A DNA stretch of 64,000 nucleotides from Syngnathus acus. Its lineage: Eukaryota > Chordata > Actinopteri > Syngnathiformes > Syngnathidae. A program made the position numbers and the translations under genes. Each line of letters opens with the position of its first letter. Within the stretch, counting starts at the first letter, position 1. The notes below the pieces were generated by a model that worked only from the letters and a program-made list of their open reading frames with translations, searched no databases and was not told the DNA's origin. Below, in pieces: positions 1 through 13,130 of this stretch. The stretch covers positions 5,150,491-5,214,490 of the forward strand of contig NC_051092.1 of assembly GCF_901709675.1 (NCBI RefSeq), given 5' to 3'.

Positions 1-2
1 AT

Positions 3-784
<782 letters not shown>

Positions 785-1052
785 AGACCTTCTGAAGACC
801 TCGTGAGTGCGCGGGCGCTGTTGCGTCTTCCTCCCGACACTTTTACAATCCTGCCTGTGGACACGTCGCCTGCCGCCACCGTCGACCATGGTCGGATTCC
901 TCACACGGGGGAGGGGGCGCCACCTCATCATCTTTACGTTGAAGGGCCTCGTAGAATTGGGCCCCAAGATCTTCAAGTACGGCGTGTGCCTTGAGATAAG
1001 TCACGCATATTCACATTTCAGGTCCAAATGCAAAACGTCACCAAGGCTGTGT

Positions 1053-1053
1053 C

Positions 1054-1086
<33 letters not shown>

Positions 1087-1090
1087 ATAC
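1053..1090. repeat. (CA)n microsatellite
   Basis: An uninterrupted AC dinucleotide run of roughly 28 bases is followed by degenerate ATACACATAC, in the ADPGK 3' flank. Confidence 0.95.
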
Positions 1091-1585
1091 ATGTAAAATG
1101 TGTCCTGACCAGAAATGACAGGAAAAGGGAACAATTATAACAGAAAGTGCGTAAAGCGTAACATTTGTAAACTAAAAAATATAATAATTATGATTTGGTG
1201 AGAGAAGTTACTAGATGCTCCCCCACCCCACCCTTTCCCAAGACAGTTGGCTTCTACTTTGAGGATGCAAAGCACAAAGTAACAATACTATGACCGTCCG
1301 TCATACTGGTCTTGCTCTAGAAACAAAAAAACATCTCAAATTTTTTTTTTTCCTTCAGAGGAAGTCATGTAATGTGGTCCTATAACATTCACATGTTTTA
1401 AGTAACAACACAAAATAAAGAGAAGTTAACAACTATGGAATTACACTAAAAGTAACACTACTTCTATGCAGCACTGTCACCTAATGATGTTTGAAGACTG
1501 AATATTAGGTGAAGCAGTAAGGTCCATTTGTGGTTCCGGTTCTTGTTACACTTTTCATCTTTGTCATCACTGGCATTGTGTGAAA

Positions 1586-1587
<2 letters not shown>

Positions 1588-1615
<28 letters not shown>
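1588..1615. repeat. (CA)n microsatellite
   Basis: A second AC dinucleotide run, about 28 bases, followed by AAAAAA, sits 0.5 kb beyond the first. Confidence 0.95.
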
Positions 1616-1620
<5 letters not shown>

Positions 1621-2145
1621 AGCCAAAGAAAATCTCACCAAGGACATCTTCATGTTGCTTTTTGCAGATACAATGCTTTGCCACTTGTTTGAATTTGGAC
1701 GCCTGTTTTGGTTCAAGTCCAAACTGTTTAACTTTGGAAGTTCCACTGTAGTTTTTGGTTCACTGAAAACAAACAGAAAAATGTTTGACTTCATTTTTGT
1801 GCTCCAGTTACCTCTGCTGGACCGTGAAGGCACTGAAGTTATGACGTCTTAATGCAAAGCCGACACGGCAATTTCAGTTTATCACACGGGACTCTTTGCA
1901 CTAGTAGAAAGGCAGGCGGGCCACAAAGGTGAATGTAACTCCGCCCCCTCCCTAGCAAGTACAATCTAATCAGTTATTTGTCTCTCGTGTTCTTAACATG
2001 TTATTAAATTGTATGTAGTGTAAGTAATGTTTTATGTGCTAGCCTAACTGTGATGGAAAGAATATATGCGTGAACGAGACGACTTCATAATGATATGAAG
2101 AAACAATATTCCTATGTACGTACAGCTTTTTTTTTCTTGAATCAG

Positions 2146-2216
2146 GGTGGGGAACCTTTTGTCCTATCGGGCCATTTTAATTTTCTGAGGGCTATACTTA
2201 AAAAAATATAAGATGC
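2146..2216 (+). mobile_element. hAT-like element terminal fragment
   Basis: The segment reads CAGGGTGGGGAACC, then TTTTGTCC, then CGGGCCATTTTAA, closely resembling the end of fish hAT-type repeats whose termini read CAGGGGTGGGGAACC. Only one end is visible here. A similar opposite-type end (GGCCCGCGGGCCGCAGGTT) occurs at 48712-48752. Identification is from memory of the motif, not from a database. Confidence 0.4.
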
Positions 2217-2230
2217 AAAGATCCAATAAA

Positions 2231-3172
2231 TGGTTTTTGTTATATACAAACATTTGTTGTTTATGTGTTTTGAGATGGCAGCATGATTTTCAACCTTTAA
2301 ATTCCAGTTTTGTTATTTACTGAACACAAAGGGGGTTTTCTATACAACGAATTGGGTGATCAGAGTCTTGGATACGTCAAAGATTAATAATAAAGTTGAT
2401 TTGACTACAATTGTATTATATGTAGCCGACGTTTCCACTCCAGACCGACAGATGGCGCGCAAAACATCAATTATGCTCACTTCCTGTTTAGCAACAACGA
2501 GGAAGACGATTAACCAATCAGGTGCGACCTTGCACACACTTGCCGAGGCTGCATCGCTTCTGTCCACGTGCCACAGCAAAAGGTACTTTTAACCAAATTA
2601 AGCTTGTTTTTCTTATCATAATTATTGCAGCGTCGTCTTTTGTCATCGGCCAACCACAAGTAAAGAGATGCCTGCGATGTTACAATCGTTTGTTTTCGAG
2701 AAAATGTGTACTATCATGTGTCCGGAGTGGCCCGTGCTCTCCGGTTAGCTTAAAAGTAAAAACCAGCGTTTCCCCCCTCATTCTCTCTTTTGAAATATAA
2801 TCGCGATTGTGTAGCGCTAATTTAATTCATATATGTATGCAAGTGTGAACGACACGGTTTAAAATGACGCTTAAAATATAAAGCAGAACTGTAAGGTAGC
2901 TTGAGTGACACAGGCATAGGTTGGATAGACTACGTGACGTCACGTGTATGACCTAACTGGACACAACGAGTCAAAGGGTTGGATGGGTACTTGATAGTTT
3001 TAGTTTAGATTATGCTATGTTGCACCATATTTAAGTTCTCTCTTCGAGCCAGGATTTGATTTAGTAACTTGTGTAATTAAAATAAACCATACTTTTGTTT
3101 AACTTGAATCAGTCCAAAGTAGGCTTTTTTTGCATGGCATGACTTTTTAATGTGTTATTTCTCATCGCACAG
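2231..3172. other. Intergenic region and probable AEN 5' region
   Basis: No conserved coding exon is visible. A possible non-coding AEN exon could end at the donor-like GCAAAAG/gtactt near 2581. The acceptor before the AEN start is clear (tctcatcgcacag, ending at 3172). A composite CRE/E-box lies at 2935-2946. The transcription start cannot be fixed from sequence. Confidence 0.35.
2935..2946. promoter_or_regulatory. Composite palindromic CRE and E-box upstream of AEN
   Basis: TGACGTCA at 2935-2942 is a perfect palindromic CREB/ATF site, and it overlaps CACGTG (2941-2946), a perfect E-box. The pair lies about 260 bp before the AEN start codon. Full consensus of two overlapping palindromes is unlikely by chance in this A/T-rich stretch, but use is inferred. 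Confidence 0.45.
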
Positions 3173-3205
3173 CAATGACAGTGATGATACTTTGATCCGT
3201 GGATA

Positions 3206-4592
3206 ATGGTTGGGACGCGTAAAAGGAAAAAGCCCTCGTCGCGAGGGCTTCTGAGCAACTACCGATTGCTGTGCAAACAGGCCATGATGTTTCGGGCCCT
3301 CAAGTGTGCAAGCAAGCAACGCAGGCGGCAGGCAAAGAGGAAAAGGACTGACAGCCACAGTGAGGAACTAGTCAAAGACTCCAAAAGCAGTAGAGGCAAT
3401 CCAGACAAAGATCAGACCCAGAGGGACACCTGGGAGGTGGACAGCGGGTTCTCAGAGGGAAGCCCACCAATCAGCGGCAGGAGCTCGCCGTGCTTGAGCA
3501 CCATCTCCGCCTCTCTGGTGGCGCTGGACTGCGAGATGGTGGGCACTGGGCCAGGCGGGCGATGTAGCGAGCTGGCCCGCTGCAGCATCTTGGATTACCA
3601 CGGCAACGTTCTCTATGACAAATACGTCCGGCCGTGTCATCCCGTCACCGACTACAGGACGCGCTGGAGTGGCATCCGGCCGCATCACATGCTTAACGCC
3701 GCGCCTTACGCTCAGGCCAGACAGGAGGTGAGATGGGCCGACGGACACTGACGCAAACAAGAGCGATCACAAAATAACTGCTGGATGTTGAAGCAAGTTG
3801 AGGACCTTCATTTGGCATACTTCCGATTCAATTTCTGAATTTGCATATTTGCTGAAATTCCTCCATTGTTTTTGTGCTCAAGACAAAGCCTGAGCAGTAT
3901 TGCTTTGGCGCCACCTGGTGGCCCCCAGGTGTCAAGGAATGGGCAAATAAAAAAAAAAAAATTGTGGGTGAGGCAAATGACAGTGAACATACAATAATGT
4001 CGAATTTTCACTTCAATGTGTCCTCACTTTTGTTACCCGTTATTCAGACTAAGAATAATTTTCAGTTAAATTTAGATTTATTTTCAAAGATGTCAATGAA
4101 TGCTAACGTTTATTCCCTCATCCCCTGTAGATCTCAGACATTCTCCAAGGCAAGGTGGTGGTGGGACACTCGCTCTTCAACGACTTCCGCGTTTTGGGTA
4201 TCTGTTATCCGCATCACAAGGTCCGTGACACGGGGGCCACGCACCTCCTGAGACGCTTAGCCGGCTTCCCCCGCCGCCGGCGCGTCTCCCTGAAGATCCT
4301 GGCCGGCAAGCTCCTCAACAGACACATCCAGGTAGGTTAAGCACTTGGGGACAGTGCTTCTATTTGAACCTCAAATAAACAAGCACTTGTTCCAATCTGC
4401 CAGCTGGGGAATAAGGGCCACTGCTCGGTGGAGGACGCCCTGGCAGCGCTGGACCTCTACAAGCTGGTGGCCTGCCAGTGGGAGTGGGAGCTGCAGAAGC
4501 TGCTGACGGAACACCACTCGCTAGCGCAGTACATGCAGGACCGGTACTGGCCCGTTGAAGACGACGACAACTCTGAGGCAATCGCTTCCTAA
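3206..4592 (+). CDS. AEN: Apoptosis-enhancing nuclease (ISG20-like DEDDh exonuclease)
   Basis: AEN is a nuclear 3'-5' exonuclease of the DEDDh (RNase T/ISG20) family; in mammals it is p53-induced and promotes apoptotic DNA breakdown. Exons: 3206-3727, 4131-4331, 4404-4592, phase 0 at both junctions, 303 aa. The N-terminal third is basic and disordered, with KRKK near residue 7 and [11 protein letters not shown] around residue 38 as likely nuclear or nucleolar signals. The exonuclease fold starts at VALDCEMVG, giving Asp108 and Glu110. The second motif [11 protein letters not shown] supplies Asp192. The third, GHCSVEDA, supplies His247 and Asp252, so all five DEDDh residues are present. The C-terminus QYMQDRYWP resembles the mammalian QYMEDQYWP, which favours AEN over the shorter ISG20. 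The start is the first ATG after the acceptor at 3171-3172. RLBP1 follows on the same strand. Confidence 0.93.
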
Positions 4593-4895
4593 TTTATTCT
4601 TGAGAGTTCCGAGTTCCTCTTAAGCGTTCTCTACTCCGGGATGGCAAAAACGCTGATTGCCCAAAAAATCACCGGCCATGTCTTTTGATCGAGCCGAAGC
4701 CAGTGAGGAAACACCGTCGAATGATGATTTTTGCTCTCTTTCTGACAGCCGGAATTAAGAACATTACAAATGTCATGGAAAGCTTTTTGAAGTGTTACCG
4801 TCATCACAAACAGGAAGTCGGCGTTATCTTCCTTTACATGTGCTGCTGTTGCTGCTCTTTGACGTCTCAATTAAAACTTGATAGTGATATTTAAA

Positions 4896-4901
4896 AATAA
4901 A
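4896..4901 (+). terminator. AEN poly(A) signal
   Basis: AATAAA about 300 nt after the AEN stop codon, with a T-rich/GT stretch following; the best candidate for the AEN 3' end. Confidence 0.6.
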
Positions 4902-4905
4902 TGTT

Positions 4906-5863
4906 GTCTCCTACAATTTTTTGGGGGATAATGTACCCTAAGTGACTACATGATTAGGTCCTTGTAAAATTGTGGGAATCTTTATAGTTTCATAAATTTA
5001 AATAAATATATTAGATTATATATATTTATATATATATATATTTATAATTTCAATGGAAATTTATGAACCAGAAAGTTACAAAATTGGGTGTGTAGACTTT
5101 TGCTATCCAGCTCTATGAGAATGCGGTGCGATTGTTAAATATACCTCGTAATATGTGACCTCTGAGCATATATGAAGCCCGTGTGTGGAGGCTCTGACGC
5201 GGGATGATGAAGCCAAAGCACAGTGGCCGCATTGTTGGGCCAATCCGCATAACTTTGTTCCTCAAATCGCTTTTTTTTTTCTTGAGCAGATTTAGCAGAT
5301 TATAGCTCGCCATCCCTCGGGGGGGGGGGGGTGAAACATGTGCGGTACCGTGAGCAAAGGAGGGAGAGAGAGGATGCAGTCAGACTCATTCCAAAGCAAA
5401 AATAACTATAAAAATTTTTTTTTTATCCACCTGAAAATTCCTTTCAAAGGGGTTCATTAAAACACAAGTATAACATTACCAAAATTATTGAATGTCTTCT
5501 TTCACAAATAGGACTTTCTTGATGACAGAGTATCTGTGGCTGGTATCGGCATCCTCTGCGAGTACCGATACCTTCGAATGGGTTTCTCGTCCCAATCGGT
5601 AAGACAAGTCTTCACTTTCATGAAAATTCAAAGCCACTTTGAGTCTTGCCTTATGAAACGTTCAGCAGCCCAGAACACGTTGTAGAAGCTCAGAGTCACA
5701 AAGGGCACTTTACGCAAGTCTTGGAGGAATGCAATCAAATCCCAAACATCCCTCCCTCGACCACTCCAAGACTATCCCCAACATTACATCACGCTCCACC
5801 ACTGTGCAGGCTGGATGGGGGAAGAAAAAAAACGTGTCGTGCTGTAATCTGCAGTGACGCCAC
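4906..5863. other. AEN-RLBP1 intergenic, repeat-rich
   Basis: No coding exon is seen. It holds an AT-dinucleotide-rich patch (about 4990-5060), a fragment containing GTGTGTAGACTTTT (5088-5101) related to a fold-back repeat at 45.74 kb, and a 13-base poly-G (5319-5331). Confidence 0.5.
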
Positions 5864-5946
5864 TAATCCCCACGCTACAAAAGTCACAGCTCGTTGCCCC
5901 CGTCCTGCACACGGACGCCTGACGCTTCACTTTCGCCTCGAAACAG
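5864..5946 (+). promoter_or_regulatory. Putative RLBP1 promoter and non-coding exon 1
   Basis: TAATCC at 5864-5869 is a core site for OTX/CRX homeodomain factors. About 75 bp later a good donor, CGAAACAG/gtaggc (GT at 5947), marks a likely non-coding first exon ending at 5946. The matching acceptor is tttttcag (ending 6768), directly before the start-codon exon. This suits a retina/RPE/Mueller-glia gene. The transcription start is not defined by sequence. Confidence 0.4.
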
Positions 5947-6800
5947 GTAGGCCTCCTCCTCATCTTGTGGGATTTGGATTTTTATACTAAATATGATTTA
6001 CATTTCCTCACTTGTTGAATATTCTATTTGTTTGCTCAGCAAAATGACTTGCCACAAATAATGGATCGCTGTTCATCTATCTATGGCAGCGACGTGAGGT
6101 GACAGGCAGAGCAATTACATGCTCACCCTCTAGATGGCAGAAGAGAGCACCCTTTTTGAATGTGATGCTTTTCTTTTTAATTCAGAAGTGAGCATTTTGA
6201 TTTGATGTTTTGAACTAAATGTAATACAAAAAATAAGTAGATAAAAGCTACATTTTATTCTATTTCGATTATATTCTATTTATTTTATTTTTCATTAAAT
6301 ACTTCCATGAACTGAGTCCATAAATGTCTTCTTTAAAATATTGTAGAAAAAAACAAGTGCAATTTTTTTTCTCACCCATTTTAATCTTGGGGGTAGTTTA
6401 TGATTGTATTTTCTTTTTTTGCTATTGTGTTATTGTTTCTATTGCTATTGTTCCCCGGCTCGATTTTGCAGAATCCAAATCGTGCTGCTTATATAAGAGT
6501 TGACCTCAAATCTGCCAGATAAATAATGCAAGAGCTAAATTTAGCATCATACCTCAAAATCATCATCAGGGCAGGGCAGCAGTGGCATTAAGCTAGATTC
6601 ATTCCATTCAATTGTTTACGTTAAACACAAATTTACTACATTAAGATGTAATTCATTTCAATATAAAATGATGAACCCGCCTCGATGACACATTGTATAA
6701 ACGTCTTGTTAAATACTTCAAACATGAGGCACTTTACTTAATTGGTTTTGTCATGCGTGTTTTTTCAGACTGACGATCCAAAGTGTGACGCTCAGCGGAC

Positions 6801-8378
<1,578 letters not shown>

Positions 8379-8864
8379 AAGCCAGAGCCTCGTTTACATG
8401 CCAATGAATGCTGAGATGCTAATGTCGCCTTTGTGTTGTTGTTTTTGGGGGGGTCCAGATAAAGCCCACAAAATGCTTGTTTCAAACCAAAATGGCCGAC
8501 TTTTCAATTTGGGTCATGAGTCCTTGAGTATTTGTTGTGCATCCAATCAACTCAATTTTGTGTCGATTGGGACAAAATGGTGTCAGGTCAGGTCTTTCCT
8601 CCCCAAATGCTGCAGAGGGCGCTATTGAGTCAAAGTACCATTCATGATTTATATCTTGGAAGTCTGTGTTATACTACTCAACTGCAGATTGGGAAGGTCC
8701 TTGTTACTTGTTGGGCTTTATTGGGACCCCGGTGAGCCTCCAAACAAATTATTTTAAAAACAGTCTGTCCCCCATCAGTCCTTGTCCTCTTTGTGCCTAA
8801 TGTTCTCCATTGAAATGTTACCCATTGTGCTACCTGTTGTACCAACACTGTCAATTGATTGTAC

Positions 8865-8870
8865 AATAAA
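8865..8870 (+). terminator. RLBP1 poly(A) signal
   Basis: AATAAA about 490 nt after the stop, followed by GT- and T-rich sequence (GTGTATATACACGTG, then a T run), a classic cleavage context. Confidence 0.7.
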
Positions 8871-9300
8871 GTGTATATACACGTGAATTTGGAGGCTTTT
8901 TTTTCCTTTTTTTAAATATTTGGATTAAAAACAATGGACTCGTCACCCAGCTGTCAATGTCAGGGCATATGGACAGACGATCAGCTGGGGAAAAACGGTT
9001 TAACATCACGTAGAACTAAAAAATTGTGCCAATTGTCACCAAAATATATGTCAACGTCATGTCCACTTCAACCAAAATGATCGTCCCAATAGTTTGGATT
9101 TTATAGGCGTTGAGTGTTTTCCCACTCCATCGATGTAAATTATCAGAAATTCAGCTATAAGTATTTTTTCTGAAATAGCCTAAGCGACGTTAAACGTTTT
9201 TAATGTTATGCTGTTTGTTTTTTAAATAGAATGTGCGAGGCAGCCGAAGACAGGGACAACATACAAATGAAAGCCTTGTAGATGTTATTGTGGTGCTGCA

Positions 9301-9314
9301 GTGCCCCCTTGTGG
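9301..9314 (-). promoter_or_regulatory. CTCF-like core motif
   Basis: The minus strand reads CCACAAGGGGGCAC, close to the vertebrate CTCF core CCACNAGGGGGCGC. It lies between two convergent genes. Binding is inferred. Confidence 0.3.
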
Positions 9315-9462
9315 CGTTTCTGTGTTTTGTCACGTTCATTCCGTGCGCGTTTTTCTTCCAGTTCTGCAATTCCGAAGTTCCGGATTACTTCTCTTTAGGC
9401 CTGTACTCGTGTCGCCAGACTCAAGGTAAATTGTCGACAAGTCCAAACACATTCGTTTGAGT

Positions 9463-9499
9463 TTTATTAAGATGAAACGTTGTGATTTACAGATTTATT
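9463..9499 (-). terminator. Candidate ABHD2 poly(A) signals
   Basis: Two minus-strand AATAAA hexamers (9494-9499 and 9463-9468), the first encountered after about 570 nt of 3' UTR. No stronger candidate is seen nearer the stop. Confidence 0.4.
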
Positions 9500-10069
9500 T
9501 ATTGTCCGTAGCTCTGCGATGTTACCAAGCTAGCTGTGTAGCTAGCATGCTAGCTGATGGTTGGAGTTTTTGAATGAGGTAAGTGTCATTATTATGGGTG
9601 ATATATTTAAGACATGTTTCAGAAAGAGGTCATTACTTTTGTTTATGAGTAAAGCTAAGTGATTATGCATGAATAATATGTAAAGGAAGTGAGTCAATGA
9701 AGAAAAAAGTGCTCCCATTAGGTCAAATAGTTTCTTTAATAAATTCATTAACAATTGAAAAATGCAAAATAGTTGCGCCGAGAGTCTAAAGTGCATAGTC
9801 AAAAATTTGTCCTGCAATAAATCCCGTTATCCCCAATCCAGTTTTAGGGGTATTCAAAAGCAGTGCAAAACCACTTAACGGGATTGTTGTAATTTTTGAG
9901 AAAACGCCGTTAAATCTGTCAACATCATAGTCACACGCTTCAACGTAAGGACATAGTTAAAATACTCTCACGTCCTCCCATACAATTAGACATAGCAACA
10001 GTTCAGTGGGATGACCTGAGGTCTTGCAGTCCAAAGAAAGACGAACAAATATTTCAGACCTCGGTCTAA

Positions 10070-13000
10070 CTATAATCCTTCGGACTGAAATAATGCCGAA
10101 TCTCTCTCCGTGTACTCCTGGCTCAAATTGGGCTGGCTTGCGGCGCTTTGGGGAAGCCGACCTCTCTCCCAATGGCAGATAGCGTCGGCAAACTCCACAA
10201 TGACCTTGTCCATCCACGTGAGGGGTTGAGGGAACAGCACGGCCCCTTCAAAGAAGCCCAGGTGGCCGCCGTGTTGCGTGAGAGCGAAGATAACGTTGGG
10301 CATCTTCTCTGTCAGGATTAAAAAAAATAAGAATGTAACTGCTCATTTATCGTTACAATAAATAATTTTTAAATAATAATAACTAAATAATTTGGATCAA
10401 GCGTAGAATGTGTCACCTTCCTGTTATATTTAAAATATACAGAAAAACTAAGATTCAACTTTGAATTTTTTTATTTTCTGTTGAAACTATATTTTGCTAA
10501 ATTACTTTTGAAGGTAATATTTCTCATGCAGCGGGTTCCTCCTGTTCTGTTCCAAAAAGTATTGTTAAGCAGAAAAAGAGAAAGTCCGCTGCATATCTAA
10601 TTGGGTCAGCCGCATGCGAGCAGACTGACGTCACTCAAGTCTGTACACGTTGGGTTTTAGGTTTCACGACACACGAGACGACATAGCGACTCCTCCAAAT
10701 GACAAAACCGCATGAGGCCAGTTTGTGAAGAACAAGTAACACAAATGCTTTATGATCGTCCCCATTTTTTTTTCTTTTTCCGCATACCGCTGTTGTTATT
10801 ATCGCCCCAATGACAGCTCACAAGGCAAAAAAAAAAAAAGAAATCAACATGATAGTGTGACAGAAACAATCTGGCACGCTTATGTAGCGTTGTTGCTGTA
10901 TTCCAAATTCAACACTAACCTGAGAGTGTGCGCGGGATGGCGAGGAGGGAGCGATGCACCAGCGGGTCGTCGAACGAGTTCATTAGGAGAAGCGGCACCG
11001 TGACCTGCGCGAGAGTTTCCCGGTGTGAGTAAAAGTTCTCGGCAATTGCGCTGCCGCCGCCACCGCTCACCTTGTGCAGGTAGCGCACGCAGCTCTCCTG
11101 CTTGTAGTACTCATCCAAGGAGTTGTACCCGTGGAACTTCCTGCACGGATTACAACAACACATCTTGAGTCACAAATTGCAAAAAAATGTGAAATTCTTA
11201 AATTGCTTGCGTTTTGCACCTCATGATGCTGTCGTCGATCTGCGCGAGAGACGTGGCGGCGCACAGTCGGGTCAGGTCGCCGTCGCTGATGTTGCTGGAT
11301 GTCACGCCCAGCAAGCTTTCCCTGCGCCACGGCGACATACGCAAAAAGATGTTTACGGGTCGCGACCGTAAAGCGGAGGATGCGCTAGCTCGTCCATCCC
11401 CCACCTGTGCGACAAGATCAGCTTCTTCAGCCTTTCGGCCAGAACGAAGTTGTACAGCCGTCGGCATTGGTCCCACTGCAGGAACGTTTCCTGTGCTCTG
11501 ATGAAACACACCAAAAAAATTAATTAATAATTTATTTGCGACCTAAATAATGTCAAATATGAACCAATAAGTACCTGAGGGCGCTGTAAGCCTGACAGAC
11601 GCTGACGCAGCACAGCACTCGCTCCTGATTGGCCGGGTTCTCGCCCAGGAACTTGCACACGATGTTGCCGCCCAGACTGAAGCCCACCACCACCAGCAGC
11701 GTCCCGGGCAGCGCTTGCTTCACGTAGCTCACCATGGCCGCAAACTCCCACGTGCAACCTGGCCGTGCAAAGTGCAGTTTGTATCGCTAACCGTTTGATG
11801 CTAGTTCTGTTAGCCTGTCTATGATGATTTGAACTGCGTCTTAGCATTAAGCTAGAGGACTTTGCTGAGATCATTTCTCCGCAGTTGGCGATTCGGGCTG
11901 TCCTTACCGTAGGTGAACATTCGCGGCGCCGTCAGCTCCATGTCGGGCAAGGCCCCCAAGTGGTTGAGGACGGCGCAGCGGTAGCCCCGCCGCTGGGAGT
12001 GATCCACAAAGGTGCGAATGTAGTTCTGCTCGCTGTGGTTGCCGAAGCCGGGGCAGATGACCATGGTGATGTCATCTGAGAAGTTTTAGGATTATTGTTT
12101 GTCATTTCAAAAGACTCCTTGTTATTTTCACCAATCTGACCTCCCGTGCAGTGTCGGACCAGCGCCTCAAAGAGGTCGAAACTGGCCGTGGCCCCGTCGT
12201 GCATGGGGAGGAGCTTGCGGACCCCGCGGGGCGTAGGGGTGCTCACACGGCCCACCTTGCCGTAGAGAGCCGTCTGGATGTGGCCGCTCTTCCCCCACAG
12301 CAGGGGCGGAATGTATCTGCGGAGGAGCGCCCGCCGGCGTCGGATTACAGAACACATCTGAAAGGGCCGACCTGGTGCTGACTCAGCATTTTGGGGCCCT
12401 CACATTCACAAATAGATATGGAGCCAAGAACAAACTGTGACTTTATGCGGTACGATGTTGCTCAATCGTTCCAGTTGGATTTCCGTCAGCGAAATGACGG
12501 AAAAGTAACAGAACGGGTCCGGGTTAGGTTTTGTGGTAGGGGAGGCGCGTGCGGCGCTAAGGAATTTGTGCTGCCCAACCAGTTTAGCAGCGTTTGTTTA
12601 CTGCTTTGGATTAGGCAAAAACCCCTCAAGTGATTTGCCGGGTTGATATGTGACGGAATTCTGGTGCCATTTCAGATCAAATTTGAGATAAAAAAAAAAA
12701 GATCAAATTTGAGATAAAAAAATTGCCTTCCTTTTAGCAATGTACGGAAGTGTCATAGCTAGATGATTCAAAAACAACTTTGAATCGCACGCACCAGCAT
12801 AATTGTATCAATATTTTTTTTCCCAACATGACAGAAAAAAAAAAAAAGTCACTCTCCGAGGGAACCAACCTGCATAAAAAAACTGAAAAAGTTTTCCACT
12901 CACTCTTTGGTCAACAGGGGGCAGCACTTGAGGAGGTAGCGGGTGAGCGGCGTGTCCTGGTGGCTGACTTCCGGCGGCGACGGCGGACTCTTGAGGTTGA

Positions 13001-13130
13001 GGCAGCGCATGAGGACGTAGAGGACAGTGGCCACCGCCGCCATCTTCACGCCGTCAAACATGGCCGGCAGCTCCGAGCCCAGGGCCGGGATGCCTCCGCC
13101 GTCTCCTCCGCTGTCCGCCAGTGAGACCAT
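10070..13130 (-). CDS. ABHD2: Abhydrolase domain-containing protein 2 (membrane serine hydrolase)
   Basis: ABHD2 is a single-pass membrane alpha/beta hydrolase; in mammals it is a lipase for monoacylglycerol and acts as a progesterone-dependent endocannabinoid hydrolase in sperm. Nine coding exons, minus strand: 13130-12904, 12316-12141, 12075-11908, 11758-11575, 11497-11405, 11321-11220, 11140-11071, 11004-10920, 10308-10070, giving 447 aa (human 425). An N-terminal membrane segment lies in VKMAAVATVLYVLMRCL. The nucleophile elbow is GFSLGG (Ser218), the acid is in FDDPLVH (about Asp352/353), and the His is in HGGHLG (381-386). KEYIPPL, MVICPGFGNHSE and NHLGALPDMELTAPRMFTYG match mammals closely. 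The start is uncertain: MVSL (13130) is the best fit to mammals, but in-frame ATGs also lie at 13151 and 13184 and the frame stays open to 13295. A 66-nt stop-free intron (11005-11070) interrupts LHK/VTVPL. Confidence 0.94.
12675..12722. repeat. 26-bp tandem duplication in ABHD2 intron 1
   Basis: GATCAAATTTGAGATAAAA plus an A run occurs twice head to tail (12675-12700 and 12701-12722). It is a recent-looking slippage duplication inside the first coding intron. Confidence 0.85.

Larger units (their letters stand above)
785..2230 (+). other. ADPGK 3' UTR and downstream sequence
   Basis: About 1.4 kb after the ADPGK stop has no supportable coding exon. It holds two CA microsatellites, and AATAAA hexamers at 1414-1419 and 2225-2230, either of which could end the transcript. 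A long C-rich then A/T-rich composition shift fits an untranslated region. Short open frames here are not conserved proteins that I recognise. Confidence 0.5.
8871..10069. other. RLBP1-ABHD2 convergent spacer and ABHD2 3' UTR
   Basis: Reading from the ABHD2 stop leftward, this holds the ABHD2 3' UTR. Minus-strand AATAAA signals (TTTATT on plus) lie at 9463-9468 and 9494-9499, giving a UTR of about 0.6 kb. No coding exon is recognised between 8871 and 9460; a CTCF-like core sits at 9301-9314. Confidence 0.45.

Noticed and set aside
3155-5200. Search for the mir-7 hairpin that neighbours AEN in mammals
   Set aside because: The mature miR-7 sequence (TGGAAGACTAGTG...) was not found on either strand by reading, so no microRNA is called.
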